DNA of 64,000 nt from Maritimibacter alkaliphilus HTCC2654 (GCF_000152805.1 NZ_CH902578.1:849184-913183); one strand, 5' to 3'. Shown: positions 28,576 to 37,454, counted from the first letter of the stretch. A program made the numbers and translations. Notes: generated from the sequence alone by a model not told the origin.

Positions 28576-30189
28576 TCAGATCCGCGCGATCAAGGCGGCC
28601 GTGTCCAGACCGCTGACCGCGCCCGGCACCATGCCGCGCGCGCCGTCCACCTTGGTCGCGATCCAGCCGTCGGAAACCGCCGCGTTTCCGGCCCGCAGAA
28701 GAACCGAGGCGGCCAGCAGCACCGCAAGCCGTTCGGCAAACCACCGCGCCTCGCCCTCCTCCGGCAACGCAGGCCAGCGGTCGAAATGCGCCGCGAGCGC
28801 CGCGTCATAGCGACGGTCCGCGCCGGTCGCGGCCTCCAATTCGGCCCGCAACGCCGCACCCGCCATCGGCTCGCGCGCCAGCGTGCGGAGAATGTCGAGG
28901 CAGATCACGTTCCCCGACCCTTCCCAGATCGAGTTGAGCGGCGCTTCGCGATACAGCATCGGCATCGGCGTCTCTTCGACGTATCCCATTCCGCCAAGGC
29001 ACTCCATCGCCTCGAGGATCACCGGACCGCACCGCTTGTTCGACAGGAACTTGGCCAGCGCCACGGAAATCCGCGCGAAGGCCCGATCCTCGGGCGCGTC
29101 ACCGTCAAAAGCCCGTGCCGCCCGCATCCCGAGCGCCAGCGCCCCTTCCCACTCCAGCGCCAGATCGGCCAGAACCGACCGCATCAGCGGCTGGTCGATC
29201 AGCCGCTTCTGAAACGCGGACCGGCCCTCGACCCAGTGTTTCGCCTCGACCAGCGCCGCCCGCATCAGCCCGGCGGGCGCCATGGCGGTGTCGAGCCGGG
29301 TGTGATGCACCATCTCGATGATCGTCGCGACCCCGCGCCCGTCCTCGCCCAGCTTGTGCGCCAGCGCGCCGTGATACTCGATCTCGGACGAAGCATTGGC
29401 CCGGTTGCCCAGCTTGTCTTTCAACCGCTGGATCTGGATCGGGTTGCGCCCCTCGTCGGTCCAGCGTGGAACGAGGAAACAGGTGAGCCCCGCTTCGGTA
29501 TAGGCCAGCGTCAGGAACCCGTCCGACATCGGCGCCGAACAGAACCACTTGTGCCCGGTAAGCCGCCACATCCCCCCCGCCGGTTCCGCCCGCGTGGTAT
29601 TCGCCCGCACGTCCGAGCCGCCCTGCTTCTCGGTCATGGCCATGCCCATCGTGGCCGCGCGTTTCCGACCCACGGGCGCGATTGACGGGTCGTATTCGGT
29701 CCCGGTCAGCTTCGGCGCCCAGACCGCCTCCAGCGCCGGATCGGCGGCAAGCGCGGGCACGGCGGCATAGGTCATGGTCAAAGGGCAGCAAATCCCCGGC
29801 TCGACCTGACTGAGCATATAGACCATCGCGGCATGGGTCGCGTGCCCACCGGGCGCCCCGTCCCAAGCAAGGGCGGCATATCCGGCGGCCATGCCCGCCT
29901 GCATGACCTCGTGATACCCCGGATGAAAATGCACCTCGTCCAGCCGTCGCCCCGCCCGGTCGAAGAGCTTCAACTCCGGCGGGTTCGCCCGCGCCGCCTC
30001 GCCCGCCGCACGCAGGGCCTCGGTCCCGAAAGATGCCCCGGCCGTGGCGGCCGCATCTACGCGCCCGCCTGCCGCCAAGACGTGATCGCGCAGCGTGGCA
30101 TCCGACGCCCAAAGGTCGCGCGCCGCCGGTGCGCCCGGCTGGTTCTCGACCTCATGGGTGGCGAGCGTGCTTCGTGGCTCCACCGTCAT
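28576..30189 (-). CDS. AidB-like acyl-CoA dehydrogenase family protein
   Basis: A 537-residue flavoprotein of the acyl-CoA dehydrogenase superfamily. Its length and motifs fit the AidB branch: TGHKWFCSAPMSDGFLTLAY, RLKDKLGNRANASSEIEY, and EMVHHTRLDTAMAPAG in the FAD-contact helices. The C-terminal ECLGGMGYVEE is also family-typical. AidB in E. coli is linked to the adaptive response to DNA alkylation, but its substrate is unsettled, and a catabolic acyl-CoA role is possible here. The ATG at 30189 begins a full-length protein. It is divergent from the FtsB-like gene. Confidence 0.85.
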   Translation of the reverse strand: MTVEPRSTLATHEVENQPGAPAARDLWASDATLRDHVLAAGGRVDAAATAGASFGTEALRAAGEAARANPPELKLFDRAGRRLDEVHFHPGYHEVMQAGMAAGYAALAWDGAPGGHATHAAMVYMLSQVEPGICCPLTMTYAAVPALAADPALEAVWAPKLTGTEYDPSIAPVGRKRAATMGMAMTEKQGGSDVRANTTRAEPAGGMWRLTGHKWFCSAPMSDGFLTLAYTEAGLTCFLVPRWTDEGRNPIQIQRLKDKLGNRANASSEIEYHGALAHKLGEDGRGVATIIEMVHHTRLDTAMAPAGLMRAALVEAKHWVEGRSAFQKRLIDQPLMRSVLADLALEWEGALALGMRAARAFDGDAPEDRAFARISVALAKFLSNKRCGPVILEAMECLGGMGYVEETPMPMLYREAPLNSIWEGSGNVICLDILRTLAREPMAGAALRAELEAATGADRRYDAALAAHFDRWPALPEEGEARWFAERLAVLLAASVLLRAGNAAVSDGWIATKVDGARGMVPGAVSGLDTAALIARI

Positions 30190-30376
30190 CGCAAGTCCTC
30201 CTCGCCCCCAGCCTAGCGCCCAGCCCCCGCACAGGAAAAGCCATCCCGTCGCGGCATCCGCCGAAAATCGCCCAACCGAATCATTGGGGATTCACAGAGC
30301 GAATCACCTGTGTCATAAAGAGTTACAGCGCCCGGCAGAGGCGCATGAGGCAGACGTTCATACCGAGGGGTTTCCC

Positions 30377-30679
30377 TTGCGCGGTCCACGCAGACAATCC
30401 GGCTTCGGCGGCGTGCTCTACCTTCTGGGGCTGATTTCCGCTGGCACCTATTTCACCTTCGCGTCCGTGCAGGGGGATTACGGGCTGTTCCGTCGCGTGC
30501 GTATCGACGCCGAGGCGCAGACGCTCGCGCAAGAGCGCGACCGCCTCGCCGCCGAAATCGCGACGCTCGAAAACAAGACCCGCCGCATCTCGGACGATTT
30601 CCTCGATCTCGACCTGCTCGACCAGCAGGCCCGCGACGTTCTGGGCCTCGTGCGCGCGGACGAGGTCGTGCTGCGCTAA
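30377..30679 (+). CDS. FtsB/DivIC-like septum formation initiator family protein
   Basis: A 100-residue small bitopic protein. A basic N-terminus precedes one transmembrane helix (VLYLLGLISAGTYFTFA). A coiled coil follows (LAQERDRLAAEIATLENKT), then LDLLDQQARDVLGL, the C-terminal stretch typical of the FtsB/DivIC family. It should be an inner-membrane protein with the coiled coil in the periplasm, linking FtsL and FtsQ at the septum. The start appears to be TTG at 30377, with GAGGGG 6 bases upstream; no ATG or GTG gives a sensible N-terminus. The placement before pdhA is common in Rhodobacterales. Confidence 0.8.
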   Translation: MRGPRRQSGFGGVLYLLGLISAGTYFTFASVQGDYGLFRRVRIDAEAQTLAQERDRLAAEIATLENKTRRISDDFLDLDLLDQQARDVLGLVRADEVVLR

Positions 30680-30682
30680 CAC

Positions 30683-30755
30683 CTTCTTCGTTTCAGGAAA
30701 CCTCGGGGTGGACGTGTTTGCCTGCAAACGCGTCCGAAGGGGCAGCGCCCCTTTC
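30683..30755. repeat. Dispersed repeat, copy 2 (imperfect palindrome)
   Basis: This copy matches that at 7067-7145, with arms GGACGTGTTTGC (30710-30721) and GCAAACGCGTCC (30724-30735), then the hairpin GGGGCAGCGCCCC (30739-30751). A further GCGGC-GCAA-GCCGC hairpin follows at 30793-30806, as in copy 1. It sits right after the FtsB-like gene stop. Confidence 0.7.
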
Positions 30756-30811
30756 CGCTTGGCCGCGCCCTGCGCGGACAAGTTTGACATGCGCGGCGCA
30801 AGCCGCACGAT

Positions 30812-30839
30812 TTGACAACCTCCACGACGCCTCCATACT
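30812..30839 (+). promoter_or_regulatory. Candidate sigma-70 promoter of pdhABC
   Basis: A perfect -35 TTGACA (30812-30817) and -10 CATACT (30834-30839) are separated by 16 bases. Transcription would start near 30846, about 108 bases before pdhA, which puts the 10-base palindrome at 30906-30929 in the leader. Confidence 0.5.
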
Positions 30840-30905
30840 CGTGCGCATCGACGATGTGACGCACCGTCAAATCGATACTCGCAATCGTCGCCAGAATGGT
30901 TTATT

Positions 30906-30929
30906 AGATAGTTTAACGCTAAACTATCT
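30906..30929 (+). promoter_or_regulatory. Perfect 10-base inverted repeat upstream of pdhA
   Basis: AGATAGTTTA (30906-30915) and TAAACTATCT (30920-30929) are exact reverse complements around ACGC. The core TA-N-CG-N-TA is shared with the acnA and aldolase sites. An AT-rich palindrome 25 bases before a start codon in GC-rich DNA is a likely regulator site; a LacI-family regulator of central carbon genes is one candidate. Confidence 0.5.
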
Positions 30930-30953
30930 TTAGGACCGCGGAGGATAACGCCC

Positions 30954-31943
30954 ATGGCGACCGCCAAAAGCGCCAAGAAATCAAACACATCCAAGGAAGA
31001 ATTGCTCGAGCACTACCGCGAGATGCTGCTCATCCGCCGATTCGAAGAAAAGGCAGGCCAGCTTTACGGCATGGGTCTGATCGGGGGCTTCTGCCACCTC
31101 TACATCGGGCAGGAAGCCGTGGTCGTCGGGCTCGAAGCCGCCGCGGAAGAGGGCGACAAGCGCGTCACCTCCTACCGCGATCACGGTCACATGCTGGCCT
31201 GCGGGATGGACCCCAAGGGCGTCATGGCCGAGCTGACGGGCCGCGAAGGCGGCTATTCCAAGGGCAAGGGCGGGTCGATGCATATGTTCTCGACCGAAAA
31301 GCATTTCTACGGCGGCCACGGCATCGTCGGCGCGCAGGTGCCGATCGGCGCGGGCCTCGCCTTCGCCGACAAATACCTCGGCAACGACCGCGTGACCTTC
31401 ACCTATTTCGGCGATGGCGCCGCCAACCAGGGCCAGGTCGCAGAGACCTATAACATGGCCGAACTCTGGGACCTTCCGGTGATCTTCGTCATCGAGAACA
31501 ACCAGTATGCCATGGGCACTTCGATGAAGCGCGCGACCAAGTCGCCGTCGCTGTGGGAACGCGGCGCGGCCTACGGGATCGAAGGCGAAGAGGTCGACGG
31601 GATGGACGTGCTCGCGGTCAAGGCCGCCGGGGAAAAGGCCATCGCGCACTGCCGCGCGGGCAAGGGCCCCTACATCCTCGAGATGAAGACCTACCGCTAC
31701 CGTGGCCACTCCATGTCGGACCCGGCGAAATACCGGACCCGCGAAGAGGTTCAGAAAATGCGCGACGAGAAGGACCCGATCGAACACGTCCGCGACCTGC
31801 TGATCCAGGGCAAGCACGCCTCGGAAGACGACCTCAAAGCGGTCGACAAAGAGATCAAACAGATCGTCAACGACGCGGCCGACTTCGCCCGCGAAAGCCC
31901 GGAACCGGCGCTCGACGAGCTCTGGACCGACATTTACGCATAA
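30954..31943 (+). CDS. pdhA: Pyruvate dehydrogenase E1 component, alpha subunit
   Basis: A 329-residue E1 alpha subunit of the pyruvate dehydrogenase complex, which with E1 beta decarboxylates pyruvate on thiamine diphosphate. The ThDP/Mg motif starts at GDGAANQGQVAETYNMA and ends near ENNQYAMGTS. The phosphorylation-loop-type segment YRYRGHSMSDP is present. The opening LEHYREMLLIRRFEEKAGQ is typical. The ATG at 30954 has a good GGAGG site. It is first of three genes and is separated from pdhB by 24 bases. No E3 gene is in the window. Confidence 0.95.
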   Translation: MATAKSAKKSNTSKEELLEHYREMLLIRRFEEKAGQLYGMGLIGGFCHLYIGQEAVVVGLEAAAEEGDKRVTSYRDHGHMLACGMDPKGVMAELTGREGGYSKGKGGSMHMFSTEKHFYGGHGIVGAQVPIGAGLAFADKYLGNDRVTFTYFGDGAANQGQVAETYNMAELWDLPVIFVIENNQYAMGTSMKRATKSPSLWERGAAYGIEGEEVDGMDVLAVKAAGEKAIAHCRAGKGPYILEMKTYRYRGHSMSDPAKYRTREEVQKMRDEKDPIEHVRDLLIQGKHASEDDLKAVDKEIKQIVNDAADFARESPEPALDELWTDIYA

Positions 31944-31967
31944 GACCGAGGGACGGAGACAAAAGAC

Positions 31968-33371
31968 ATGGCAACCGAAATTCTCATGCCGGCCCTCAGC
32001 CCCACGATGGAAGAGGGCACGCTGGCGAAATGGCTCGTCAAGGAAGGCGACGAAGTCAAATCCGGCGACATTCTGGCCGAGATCGAAACCGACAAGGCGA
32101 CGATGGAATTCGAAGCGGTGGACGAAGGCACCGTGGGCAAGATCCTGATCGAAGCCGGGACTGAAGGCGTGAAGGTGAACACCCCCATCGCCGTGCTGGT
32201 GGAAGACGGCGAAAGCGCCGACGACATCGACACCGGATCGAACAAGACCGCCGCCGAGGCGGATGCGCCGTCCCCCTCCGGCGACGCGCTCGACGACACC
32301 GACACCGCCAAACCGATGTCGACCCAGCCCGGCGCATCCGTGCCCGAGCCTGAGCCGGTCGAAGACCCCGAAGTGCCCGAAGGCACCACCTTCAAGACCC
32401 AGACGGTCCGCGAAGCCCTGCGCGACGCGATGGCCGAGGAAATGCGCGCCGACGAGGCCGTATTCGTCATGGGCGAGGAAGTGGCCGAGTATCAGGGCGC
32501 CTACAAGGTGACCCAAGGCCTTCTGGACGAATTCGGCGAGCGCCGCGTGATCGACACCCCGATCACCGAGCATGGCTTCGCCGGTCTCGCCACCGGGGCC
32601 GCGATGGGCACCTTGCGCCCGATCGTCGAATTCATGACCTTCAACTTCGCGATGCAGGCCATCGACCACATCCTCAACACCGCCGCCAAGACGCGCTACA
32701 TGTCCGGTGGCCAGATGAGCGTGCCGGTCGTGTTCCGTGGCCCCAACGGCGCCGCCGCCCGCGTGGCCGCCCAGCACAGCCAGGACTATGCGGCATGGTA
32801 TGCCCAGATCCCCGGCCTGCACGTGGCGATGCCCTACTCCGCCGCCGACGCCAAGGGCCTGCTCAAGACCGCGATCCGGGGCGACACGCCGGTCGTCTTC
32901 CTTGAGAATGAGTTGCTCTACGGGCAGTCGTTCGAGGTGCCGGACCTGGATGACTACGCCATCCCCTTCGGCAAGGCCCGGATCTGGCAGAAGGGCGACG
33001 ACGTGACCATCGTGTCCTTCGGGATCGGCATGAAATACGCGCTCGAAGCCGCCGAGGTTCTGGCGGGCGAAGGCATTTCCGCCGAAGTCATCGACCTGCG
33101 CACCCTGCGCCCGATGGACACCAAGACCGTCATCGAAAGCGTCAAGAAAACGAACCGCTGCGTGACCGTCGAAGAGGGCTGGCCCACACCGTCGATCGGC
33201 AGCTACCTGTCGGCGACGATCATGAAGGAAGCCTTCGACTACCTCGACGCCCCGGTTCTGAACATGACCGGCAAGGACGTGCCCATGCCCTATGCCGCCA
33301 ACCTCGAAAAACTGGCGCTGGTCACCACCGACGAGGTGGTCGAGGCGGTCAAGTCGGTCTGCTACAAGTAA
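31968..33371 (+). CDS. pdhB: Pyruvate dehydrogenase E1 component, beta subunit with lipoyl domain
   Basis: A 467-residue E1 beta subunit with an extra N-terminal lipoyl domain (residues 1 to about 78). The lipoylated lysine is Lys43 in [13 protein letters not shown] Pro/Asp-rich linker (about 80-140) follows, then the E1 beta catalytic domain, beginning [14 protein letters not shown] and ending near the C-terminus. The lipoyl-E1 beta fusion is a known feature of alphaproteobacterial pyruvate dehydrogenases. The lipoyl domain is nearly identical to that of the next gene, pdhC, which begins 12 bases later. Confidence 0.95.
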   Translation: MATEILMPALSPTMEEGTLAKWLVKEGDEVKSGDILAEIETDKATMEFEAVDEGTVGKILIEAGTEGVKVNTPIAVLVEDGESADDIDTGSNKTAAEADAPSPSGDALDDTDTAKPMSTQPGASVPEPEPVEDPEVPEGTTFKTQTVREALRDAMAEEMRADEAVFVMGEEVAEYQGAYKVTQGLLDEFGERRVIDTPITEHGFAGLATGAAMGTLRPIVEFMTFNFAMQAIDHILNTAAKTRYMSGGQMSVPVVFRGPNGAAARVAAQHSQDYAAWYAQIPGLHVAMPYSAADAKGLLKTAIRGDTPVVFLENELLYGQSFEVPDLDDYAIPFGKARIWQKGDDVTIVSFGIGMKYALEAAEVLAGEGISAEVIDLRTLRPMDTKTVIESVKKTNRCVTVEEGWPTPSIGSYLSATIMKEAFDYLDAPVLNMTGKDVPMPYAANLEKLALVTTDEVVEAVKSVCYK

Positions 33372-33383
33372 GGAGAGAGCGCG

Positions 33384-34715
33384 ATGCCTACGGAAATCCT
33401 GATGCCCGCCCTCTCGCCCACGATGGAAGAGGGCACGCTGGCCAAATGGCTGGTGAAAGAGGGCGACGCCGTTTCGTCCGGTGACCTGCTGGCCGAGATC
33501 GAAACCGACAAGGCGACGATGGAATTCGAAGCCGTCGACGAAGGCGTGATCGGCAAGATCCTCGTCGAAGCGGGCAGCGAGGGCGTGAAGGTCAACACGC
33601 CCATCGCCGTTTTGTTGGAAGAGGGCGAAAGCGCCGACGACATCGGTGAGGCCTCATCCGGGGCCCCGGCCCCGTCTTCGGACAAGGCCGACGCGGCGCC
33701 GAAAGCGACCGAGGAGGCCAAGGCGGACTCCCCGGCCCCGAAATCCACCGGACCGATCCCCGCACCCAAAGACGACAAGGGCGGGCGCATCTTCGCCTCG
33801 CCGCTTGCCCGCCGGATCGCCAAGGACAAGGGGCTCGACCTCGCTCAGATCAAGGGCTCTGGCCCCAAGGGTCGGATCGTCAAGGCCGACGTGCTGGACG
33901 CCAAGCCCTCGGCCGCCCCGGCCAAGGACGACGCCAAGCCCGCGGCAGCCCCGGCTGGTGGCGGCGGCGGAGCGATGCCTGCGGGACCGTCCACCGATGC
34001 CGTGCTCAAGATGTACGAAGGGCGCGAGTTCGAAGAGGTCAAGCTGGACGGGATGCGCAAGACCATCGCCGCGCGGCTGACCGAAGCCAAGCAGACGATC
34101 CCGCACTTCTACCTGCGCCGCGACATCAAGCTGGACGCGCTGATGAAATTCCGTTCGCAGCTCAACAAGCAGCTCGAAGCGCGCGGCGTGAAGCTGTCGG
34201 TCAACGACTTCATCATCAAGGCCTCGGCGCTGGCGCTTCAGGCCGTGCCGGATGCCAATGCCGTCTGGGCCGGTGACCGGGTGCTGAAGCTGAAGCCCTC
34301 CGACGTGGCCGTCGCCGTCGCCATCGAGGGCGGGCTGTTCACGCCGGTTCTGAAGGACGCGGACATGAAGTCGCTCTCGGCCCTCTCCGCCGAGATGAAA
34401 GACCTCGCCGCCCGCGCCCGCGACCGCAAGCTTGCGCCGCATGAATATCAGGGCGGCAGCTTCGCGATCTCGAACCTCGGGATGTTCGGCATCGACAACT
34501 TCGACGCGGTCATCAACCCGCCCCACGGCGGGATCCTCGCGGTCGGGTCCGGGGTGAAGAAGCCCATCGTGAACGCCGAAGGCGAGATCGAGGTGGCCAC
34601 GATCATGTCGGTGACCCTCAGCGTCGATCACCGGGTGATCGACGGGGCGCTGGGTGCCCAGCTTCTGGAGCAGATCGTCCAGAACCTCGAGAACCCGATG
34701 ATGATGCTGGCCTGA
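33384..34715 (+). CDS. pdhC: Dihydrolipoamide acetyltransferase (pyruvate dehydrogenase E2)
   Basis: A 443-residue E2 core protein of the pyruvate dehydrogenase complex, moving the acetyl group to CoA. Domains in order are: one lipoyl domain (about 1-78, Lys43), an Ala/Pro linker, a peripheral subunit-binding domain ([17 protein letters not shown], about 133-168), a second Ala/Pro linker, and the catalytic acetyltransferase domain from about 205. The active-site motif DHRVIDGA is close to the C-terminus. The gene ends just before a strong terminator, so it is the last of the operon. Confidence 0.95.
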   Translation: MPTEILMPALSPTMEEGTLAKWLVKEGDAVSSGDLLAEIETDKATMEFEAVDEGVIGKILVEAGSEGVKVNTPIAVLLEEGESADDIGEASSGAPAPSSDKADAAPKATEEAKADSPAPKSTGPIPAPKDDKGGRIFASPLARRIAKDKGLDLAQIKGSGPKGRIVKADVLDAKPSAAPAKDDAKPAAAPAGGGGGAMPAGPSTDAVLKMYEGREFEEVKLDGMRKTIAARLTEAKQTIPHFYLRRDIKLDALMKFRSQLNKQLEARGVKLSVNDFIIKASALALQAVPDANAVWAGDRVLKLKPSDVAVAVAIEGGLFTPVLKDADMKSLSALSAEMKDLAARARDRKLAPHEYQGGSFAISNLGMFGIDNFDAVINPPHGGILAVGSGVKKPIVNAEGEIEVATIMSVTLSVDHRVIDGALGAQLLEQIVQNLENPMMMLA

Positions 34716-34738
34716 TCGGGCCATCTAGCCGGAATTGG

Positions 34739-34767
34739 GGCCGCGCGGGCGACTGCGCGGCCTTTTT
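34739..34767 (+). terminator. Rho-independent terminator of pdhABC
   Basis: Arms GGCCGCGC (34739-34746) and GCGCGGCC (34755-34762) with an eight-base loop, followed directly by five T residues. It lies 23 bases after the pdhC stop. Confidence 0.85.
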
Positions 34768-34819
34768 CATTGAGCGGGGCCGCCCGCACCGGCAGGATCG
34801 CAGGCAGGAGGAACCTGTC

Positions 34820-35137
34820 ATGTGGTCACTTGTCGGAGTATTCTTCGCAGCCGCCTTCGCCGTGAACGCGATCCCGCATTTCGTGGCGGGCGTTCAGGGG
34901 CGCGCGTTCCCCTCGCCTTTTGCGTCGCCGCCCGGCGTGGGCATGTCCGCCCCGCCCGTGAATGTCCTGTGGGGGGCGGCGAATGCGCTGGCCGCATGGG
35001 CGCTCTTCTGTCCCGTGGCGGGCTTCGACCCGGCGCGCACCGGACATCTGATCGCGGGCGCCGCCGGTGGCCTTGTCATGGCGCTCTTCCTCTCGCGCCA
35101 TTTCGGTCGGGTGATGAAACAGGCCGGGCGGGACTGA
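34820..35137 (+). CDS. Small three-helix membrane protein, function unknown
   Basis: A 105-residue integral membrane protein with three predicted hydrophobic segments. The first ends in VNAIPHFVAGVQG, and a central loop contains FPSPFASPPGVGMSAPP, followed by VNVLWGAANALAAWALF and a final helix with LVMALFLSRHFG. The combination is a recurrent small-protein family in this group but has no known role. The ATG at 34820 has AGGAGGAA 7-14 bases upstream. It is flanked by terminators on both sides, so it is probably monocistronic. Confidence 0.7.
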   Translation: MWSLVGVFFAAAFAVNAIPHFVAGVQGRAFPSPFASPPGVGMSAPPVNVLWGAANALAAWALFCPVAGFDPARTGHLIAGAAGGLVMALFLSRHFGRVMKQAGRD

Positions 35138-35149
35138 CCCAAAAAGAAA

Positions 35150-35178
35150 GGAGCGCGGGACTGCCATCCCAGCGCTCC
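35150..35178. terminator. Bidirectional terminator
   Basis: GGAGCGC-GGGA pairs with TCCC-A-GCGCTCC over 35150-35178, with ATTTT on the plus side and TTTCTTTTT on the minus side. It separates the plus-strand membrane protein from the minus-strand 22-residue peptide and suits both. Confidence 0.75.
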
Positions 35179-35204
35179 ATTTTCCTTGATCGGTGCTGCC
35201 CGGT

Positions 35205-35273
35205 TCAGGCCGCGATGGCAACAGCATAAAGAGCCGCGAAACCGAGTACTGTGGCGATCCACAAACGAAGCAT
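35205..35273 (-). CDS. Putative 22-residue membrane peptide (1 of 2)
   Basis: A 23-codon frame read on the minus strand. Its product begins MLRLWIATVLGFAALY and remains hydrophobic to its end, a single membrane helix. GGGGA lies 7 bases before the ATG, a FNR-like site lies 62 bases upstream, and a bidirectional terminator follows. A second frame of exactly the same size, strand and character is at 35682-35750. This is the best explanation for the terminator facing the minus strand. Confidence 0.45.
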   Translation of the reverse strand: MLRLWIATVLGFAALYAVAIAA

Positions 35274-35334
35274 GGTGTTGTCCCCTGTCCTTTTCGTTGT
35301 GGCCACACTTTTAGACAAAATGATCCGCGTGTCA

Positions 35335-35348
35335 TTGACACAGATCAC
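35335..35348 (-). promoter_or_regulatory. FNR/FnrL-like binding site
   Basis: TTGAC-ACAG-ATCAC matches the FnrL pattern TTGAY-N4-RTCAA except for the last base. It lies 62 bases before the 22-residue peptide at 35205-35273. This position would suit activation under low oxygen. Confidence 0.4.
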
Positions 35349-35625
35349 GGGTGCGCGAGGTTTCGCCTATGAGACTCGACGACTCGTCTGTCGCCGCGTC
35401 TCGCGCGGCGCGGCGTTCCGGCTGGTTATCGGAAAATCACGAAGACTCAATCGCTTGCCGGACCCTACGCAGGCGGAGGGGCAAGGCCGGTCTGCCGGTC
35501 GAACGCGAACAGTCGCGCCTTCACCTGCTCCGTCCACTCACGACCCATGGTCCGCTGTCCGGGCACAGCGATCGCCGTTCTCGGTGACGTTCCTCTGTCT
35601 GCCCCGAACAGCCCCCCGGATACAG

Positions 35626-35657
35626 AAAGACCCGCGCATCGGCCTGCGCGGGTCTTT
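35626..35657. terminator. Long symmetric hairpin, probable bidirectional terminator
   Basis: Thirteen-base perfect arms AAAGACCCGCGCA (35626-35638) and TGCGCGGGTCTTT (35645-35657) with loop TCGGCC. It lies just after the minus-strand 22-residue peptide at 35682-35750 and would end its transcript. Confidence 0.75.
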
Positions 35658-35681
35658 CCATTTAAGTCAGGTTTCGTCCGA

Positions 35682-35750
35682 TCAGATGATGATCGCCAGC
35701 GCACCGCTGGCTGCGATCCAACCGATGGTGATGAGGGCAAAGGGCTTCAT
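35682..35750 (-). CDS. Putative 22-residue membrane peptide (2 of 2)
   Basis: A 23-codon frame on the minus strand, starting MKPFALITIGWIAASG and ending in a run of isoleucines. The product is a single hydrophobic helix. GGGAGA is 8 bases before the ATG, and a 13-base hairpin terminator follows. It has the same length as the peptide at 35205-35273, with a similar Trp-Ile-Ala core, so the two may be paralogues. It lies upstream of nothing else on this strand, giving it its own transcript. Confidence 0.45.
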   Translation of the reverse strand: MKPFALITIGWIAASGALAIII

Positions 35751-35910
35751 GACTTGGTCTCCCAGGGTTTCGAATGCCCGATCCTGCCGGGCTGTCCCTG
35801 AAGAAACGGTAAACGCAGCGCGAAAGTTCCCGCCCGATCCGACTATATGTTGTAAAAATGAAAGCGGCCTCCACAAAGGAGGCCGCATCCGGTCAACTTT
35901 TCGGTCGCAG

Positions 35911-36726
35911 TCACTCTGCGCCGCGGGTGCCCAGAAGCTGGTTCATCGACACCGACGGGTGGTCGCAACCCGCCGTGCCCACCACCTTGGCCGGCACGCC
36001 CGCCACGGTGGTCGCGGGCGGCACGTCGGCCAGCACCACGGACCCGGCCGCGATGCGCGAGCAGCAGCCGACCTTGATGTTGCCCAGAACCTTGGCCCCG
36101 GCCCCGATCAGAACCTCGTCCGCGATCTTGGGGTGCCGGTCCTCTTCCTCTTTCCCGGTGCCGCCCAGCGTGACCGAGTGCAGCATCGACACGTTGTCGC
36201 CCACCACCGCCGTCTCGCCGATGACGATGGAATGGGCGTGGTCGATCATGATGCCCTTGCCCATCCGGGCGGCCGGGTGAATGTCGATCCCGTAGACCTC
36301 GGAACAGCGCATTTGCAGGAAATAGGCCAGATCGGTGCGCCCCTTGGCCCAAAGCCAATGGGCCAGACGATGCGCCTGCATCCCCTGAAAGCCCTTGTAG
36401 TAAAGGATGGGTTGCAACATCCGCAGCGTCGCCGGGTCGCGTTCCAGCACCGCGTTCAGGTCGGCGCGCGCCGCCTCGACCAGCGTCGGGTCGTCGTCAT
36501 AGGCCTCGTTCGCGACTTCGCGCAGGACCATCATCGACATTTCGTTGGAACACAGCTTGGCCGCGATGCGGTAACTCAACGCCCGTTCCAGCGTCTTGTG
36601 GTGCAGGATACAGGCATGAACCAGCCCGCCCATGAGCGGCTCTTTCGCCACGGCCTCATGCGCTTCCGAGGTGATCCGGTCCCAGACTGGGTCGATCGCC
36701 CGGGGTTTCGTTCGCGTTTCGGCCAT
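35911..36726 (-). CDS. cysE: Serine O-acetyltransferase
   Basis: A 271-residue serine acetyltransferase that makes O-acetylserine for cysteine synthesis. The N-terminal helical domain begins DPVWDRITSEAHEAVAKEP. The C-terminal left-handed beta-helix of hexapeptide repeats includes IDIHPAARMGKGIMIDHA, with the catalytic His, and GETAVVGDNVSMLHSVTLGG. The ATG at 36726 has GGAGG 5 bases upstream; upstream ATGs at 36738 and 36741 overlap that site and are less likely. Divergent from the DksA-like gene. Confidence 0.95.
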   Translation of the reverse strand: MAETRTKPRAIDPVWDRITSEAHEAVAKEPLMGGLVHACILHHKTLERALSYRIAAKLCSNEMSMMVLREVANEAYDDDPTLVEAARADLNAVLERDPATLRMLQPILYYKGFQGMQAHRLAHWLWAKGRTDLAYFLQMRCSEVYGIDIHPAARMGKGIMIDHAHSIVIGETAVVGDNVSMLHSVTLGGTGKEEEDRHPKIADEVLIGAGAKVLGNIKVGCCSRIAAGSVVLADVPPATTVAGVPAKVVGTAGCDHPSVSMNQLLGTRGAE

Positions 36727-36813
36727 GCGGGCCTCCATCATGTTGCTGGCTCGTCTTACCCCAGATAGGCTCGCAATTCCAAACGCAAAGAGGTGATGCG
36801 AAGGTTCACCGAG

Positions 36814-37155
36814 ATGGATGAGACCACCCTCGCCCGTTACCGCGACGCGCTGATCGCGGCGCTCGACGCGCTGGACGCCGAGGATCGGCTTGGCACGGAC
36901 GGGCAAAAGACCGTGACGCTGGACCAGCAGTCCGTGGGCCGCCTCAGCCGGATGGACGCGCTTCAGGGTCAGGCGATGGCGCGGGCGACCGCCGCCCGCC
37001 GCGACGCACAGCGCAGCCGGATCGCCGCCGCATTCGCCCGGATGGAGGACGGCGAATATGGATACTGCACCGAATGTGGAGAGGAGATCGCGAAGGGCCG
37101 GCTCGATTTAGACCCTGCCGTGCCGACCTGTATTTCCTGCGCAACAGGCGGCTGA
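36814..37155 (+). CDS. DksA/TraR-family zinc-finger protein
   Basis: A 113-residue protein of the DksA/TraR family, which modifies RNA polymerase through the secondary channel. A helical N-terminal part (about 1-80) has the coiled-coil-like MARATAARRDAQRSRIAAAF, and the C-terminal zinc finger is CTECGEEIAKGRL...CISC, with spacing 2-17-2. The coiled-coil tip lacks a clear pair of acidic residues as in E. coli DksA, so it may belong to a short variant. The ATG at 36814 has GAAGG 9 bases upstream; the earlier ATG at 36796 is too close to its GAGG. Confidence 0.8.
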   Translation: MDETTLARYRDALIAALDALDAEDRLGTDGQKTVTLDQQSVGRLSRMDALQGQAMARATAARRDAQRSRIAAAFARMEDGEYGYCTECGEEIAKGRLDLDPAVPTCISCATGG

Positions 37156-37301
37156 ACACGACACGCCCCTTGGCCGGAACGCCGCGTGACGCTTGACCTT
37201 CCGGTCAGAAAAAAGGCACCTAGCGCCAAATTTGCCCGGGGGTTCCGAAACGCGGTCGCCACGTCCGCCCCTCAGCCCCGCCCACTCGGAAGGCTCGTCA
37301 C

Positions 37302-37454
37302 ATAAACGCGATTGTCGAACATATCGGCGCGGACCATCTGATCCCCGTCTACCCACGGCCCGCGCCCGCGCAGCCCCGCCCGTCCGAATTCATTCGTCTG
37401 GCCCGGCGTGACCTTCTGAGCCTGTGGTGGAACGAGGCCTACGACTACAAGATC
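37302..37454 (+). other. Probable N-terminal coding extension of the P450 gene without a canonical start
   Basis: The P450 frame stays open from a TAG at about 37223. The 51 codons before ATG 37455 read sensibly for a P450 N-terminus, with PSEFIRLARRDLLSLWWNE just before the ATG. No ATG, GTG or TTG occurs in this stretch. A good ribosome site, GGAAGG (37288-37293), lies 8 bases before an in-frame ATA (37302), and an ATT follows at 37311. Either a rare start codon is used or an ATG has been lost. Confidence 0.5.

Larger units (their letters stand above)
35274..35681. other. 408-base gap with no convincing gene
   Basis: The gap between the two 22-residue peptide genes holds an FNR-like site (35335-35348) and a long hairpin (35626-35657). 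Reading frames crossing it on both strands have no ribosome site or family motif. A 27-codon minus frame at 35465-35548 was considered and is not supported. Confidence 0.6.

Noticed and set aside
30981-32822. Long 613-codon minus-strand frame opposite pdhA-pdhB
   Set aside because: Shadow of highly conserved pdh genes, with low-complexity composition.
35465-35548. 27-codon minus-strand frame between the two 22-residue peptide genes
   Set aside because: No ribosome-binding site precedes its ATG, and the product has no helix or motif.
37189-37215. TGACC/GGTCA hairpin after the DksA-like gene as a terminator
   Set aside because: Stem of only five pairs, and the adjoining run is A residues on the coding strand rather than T.
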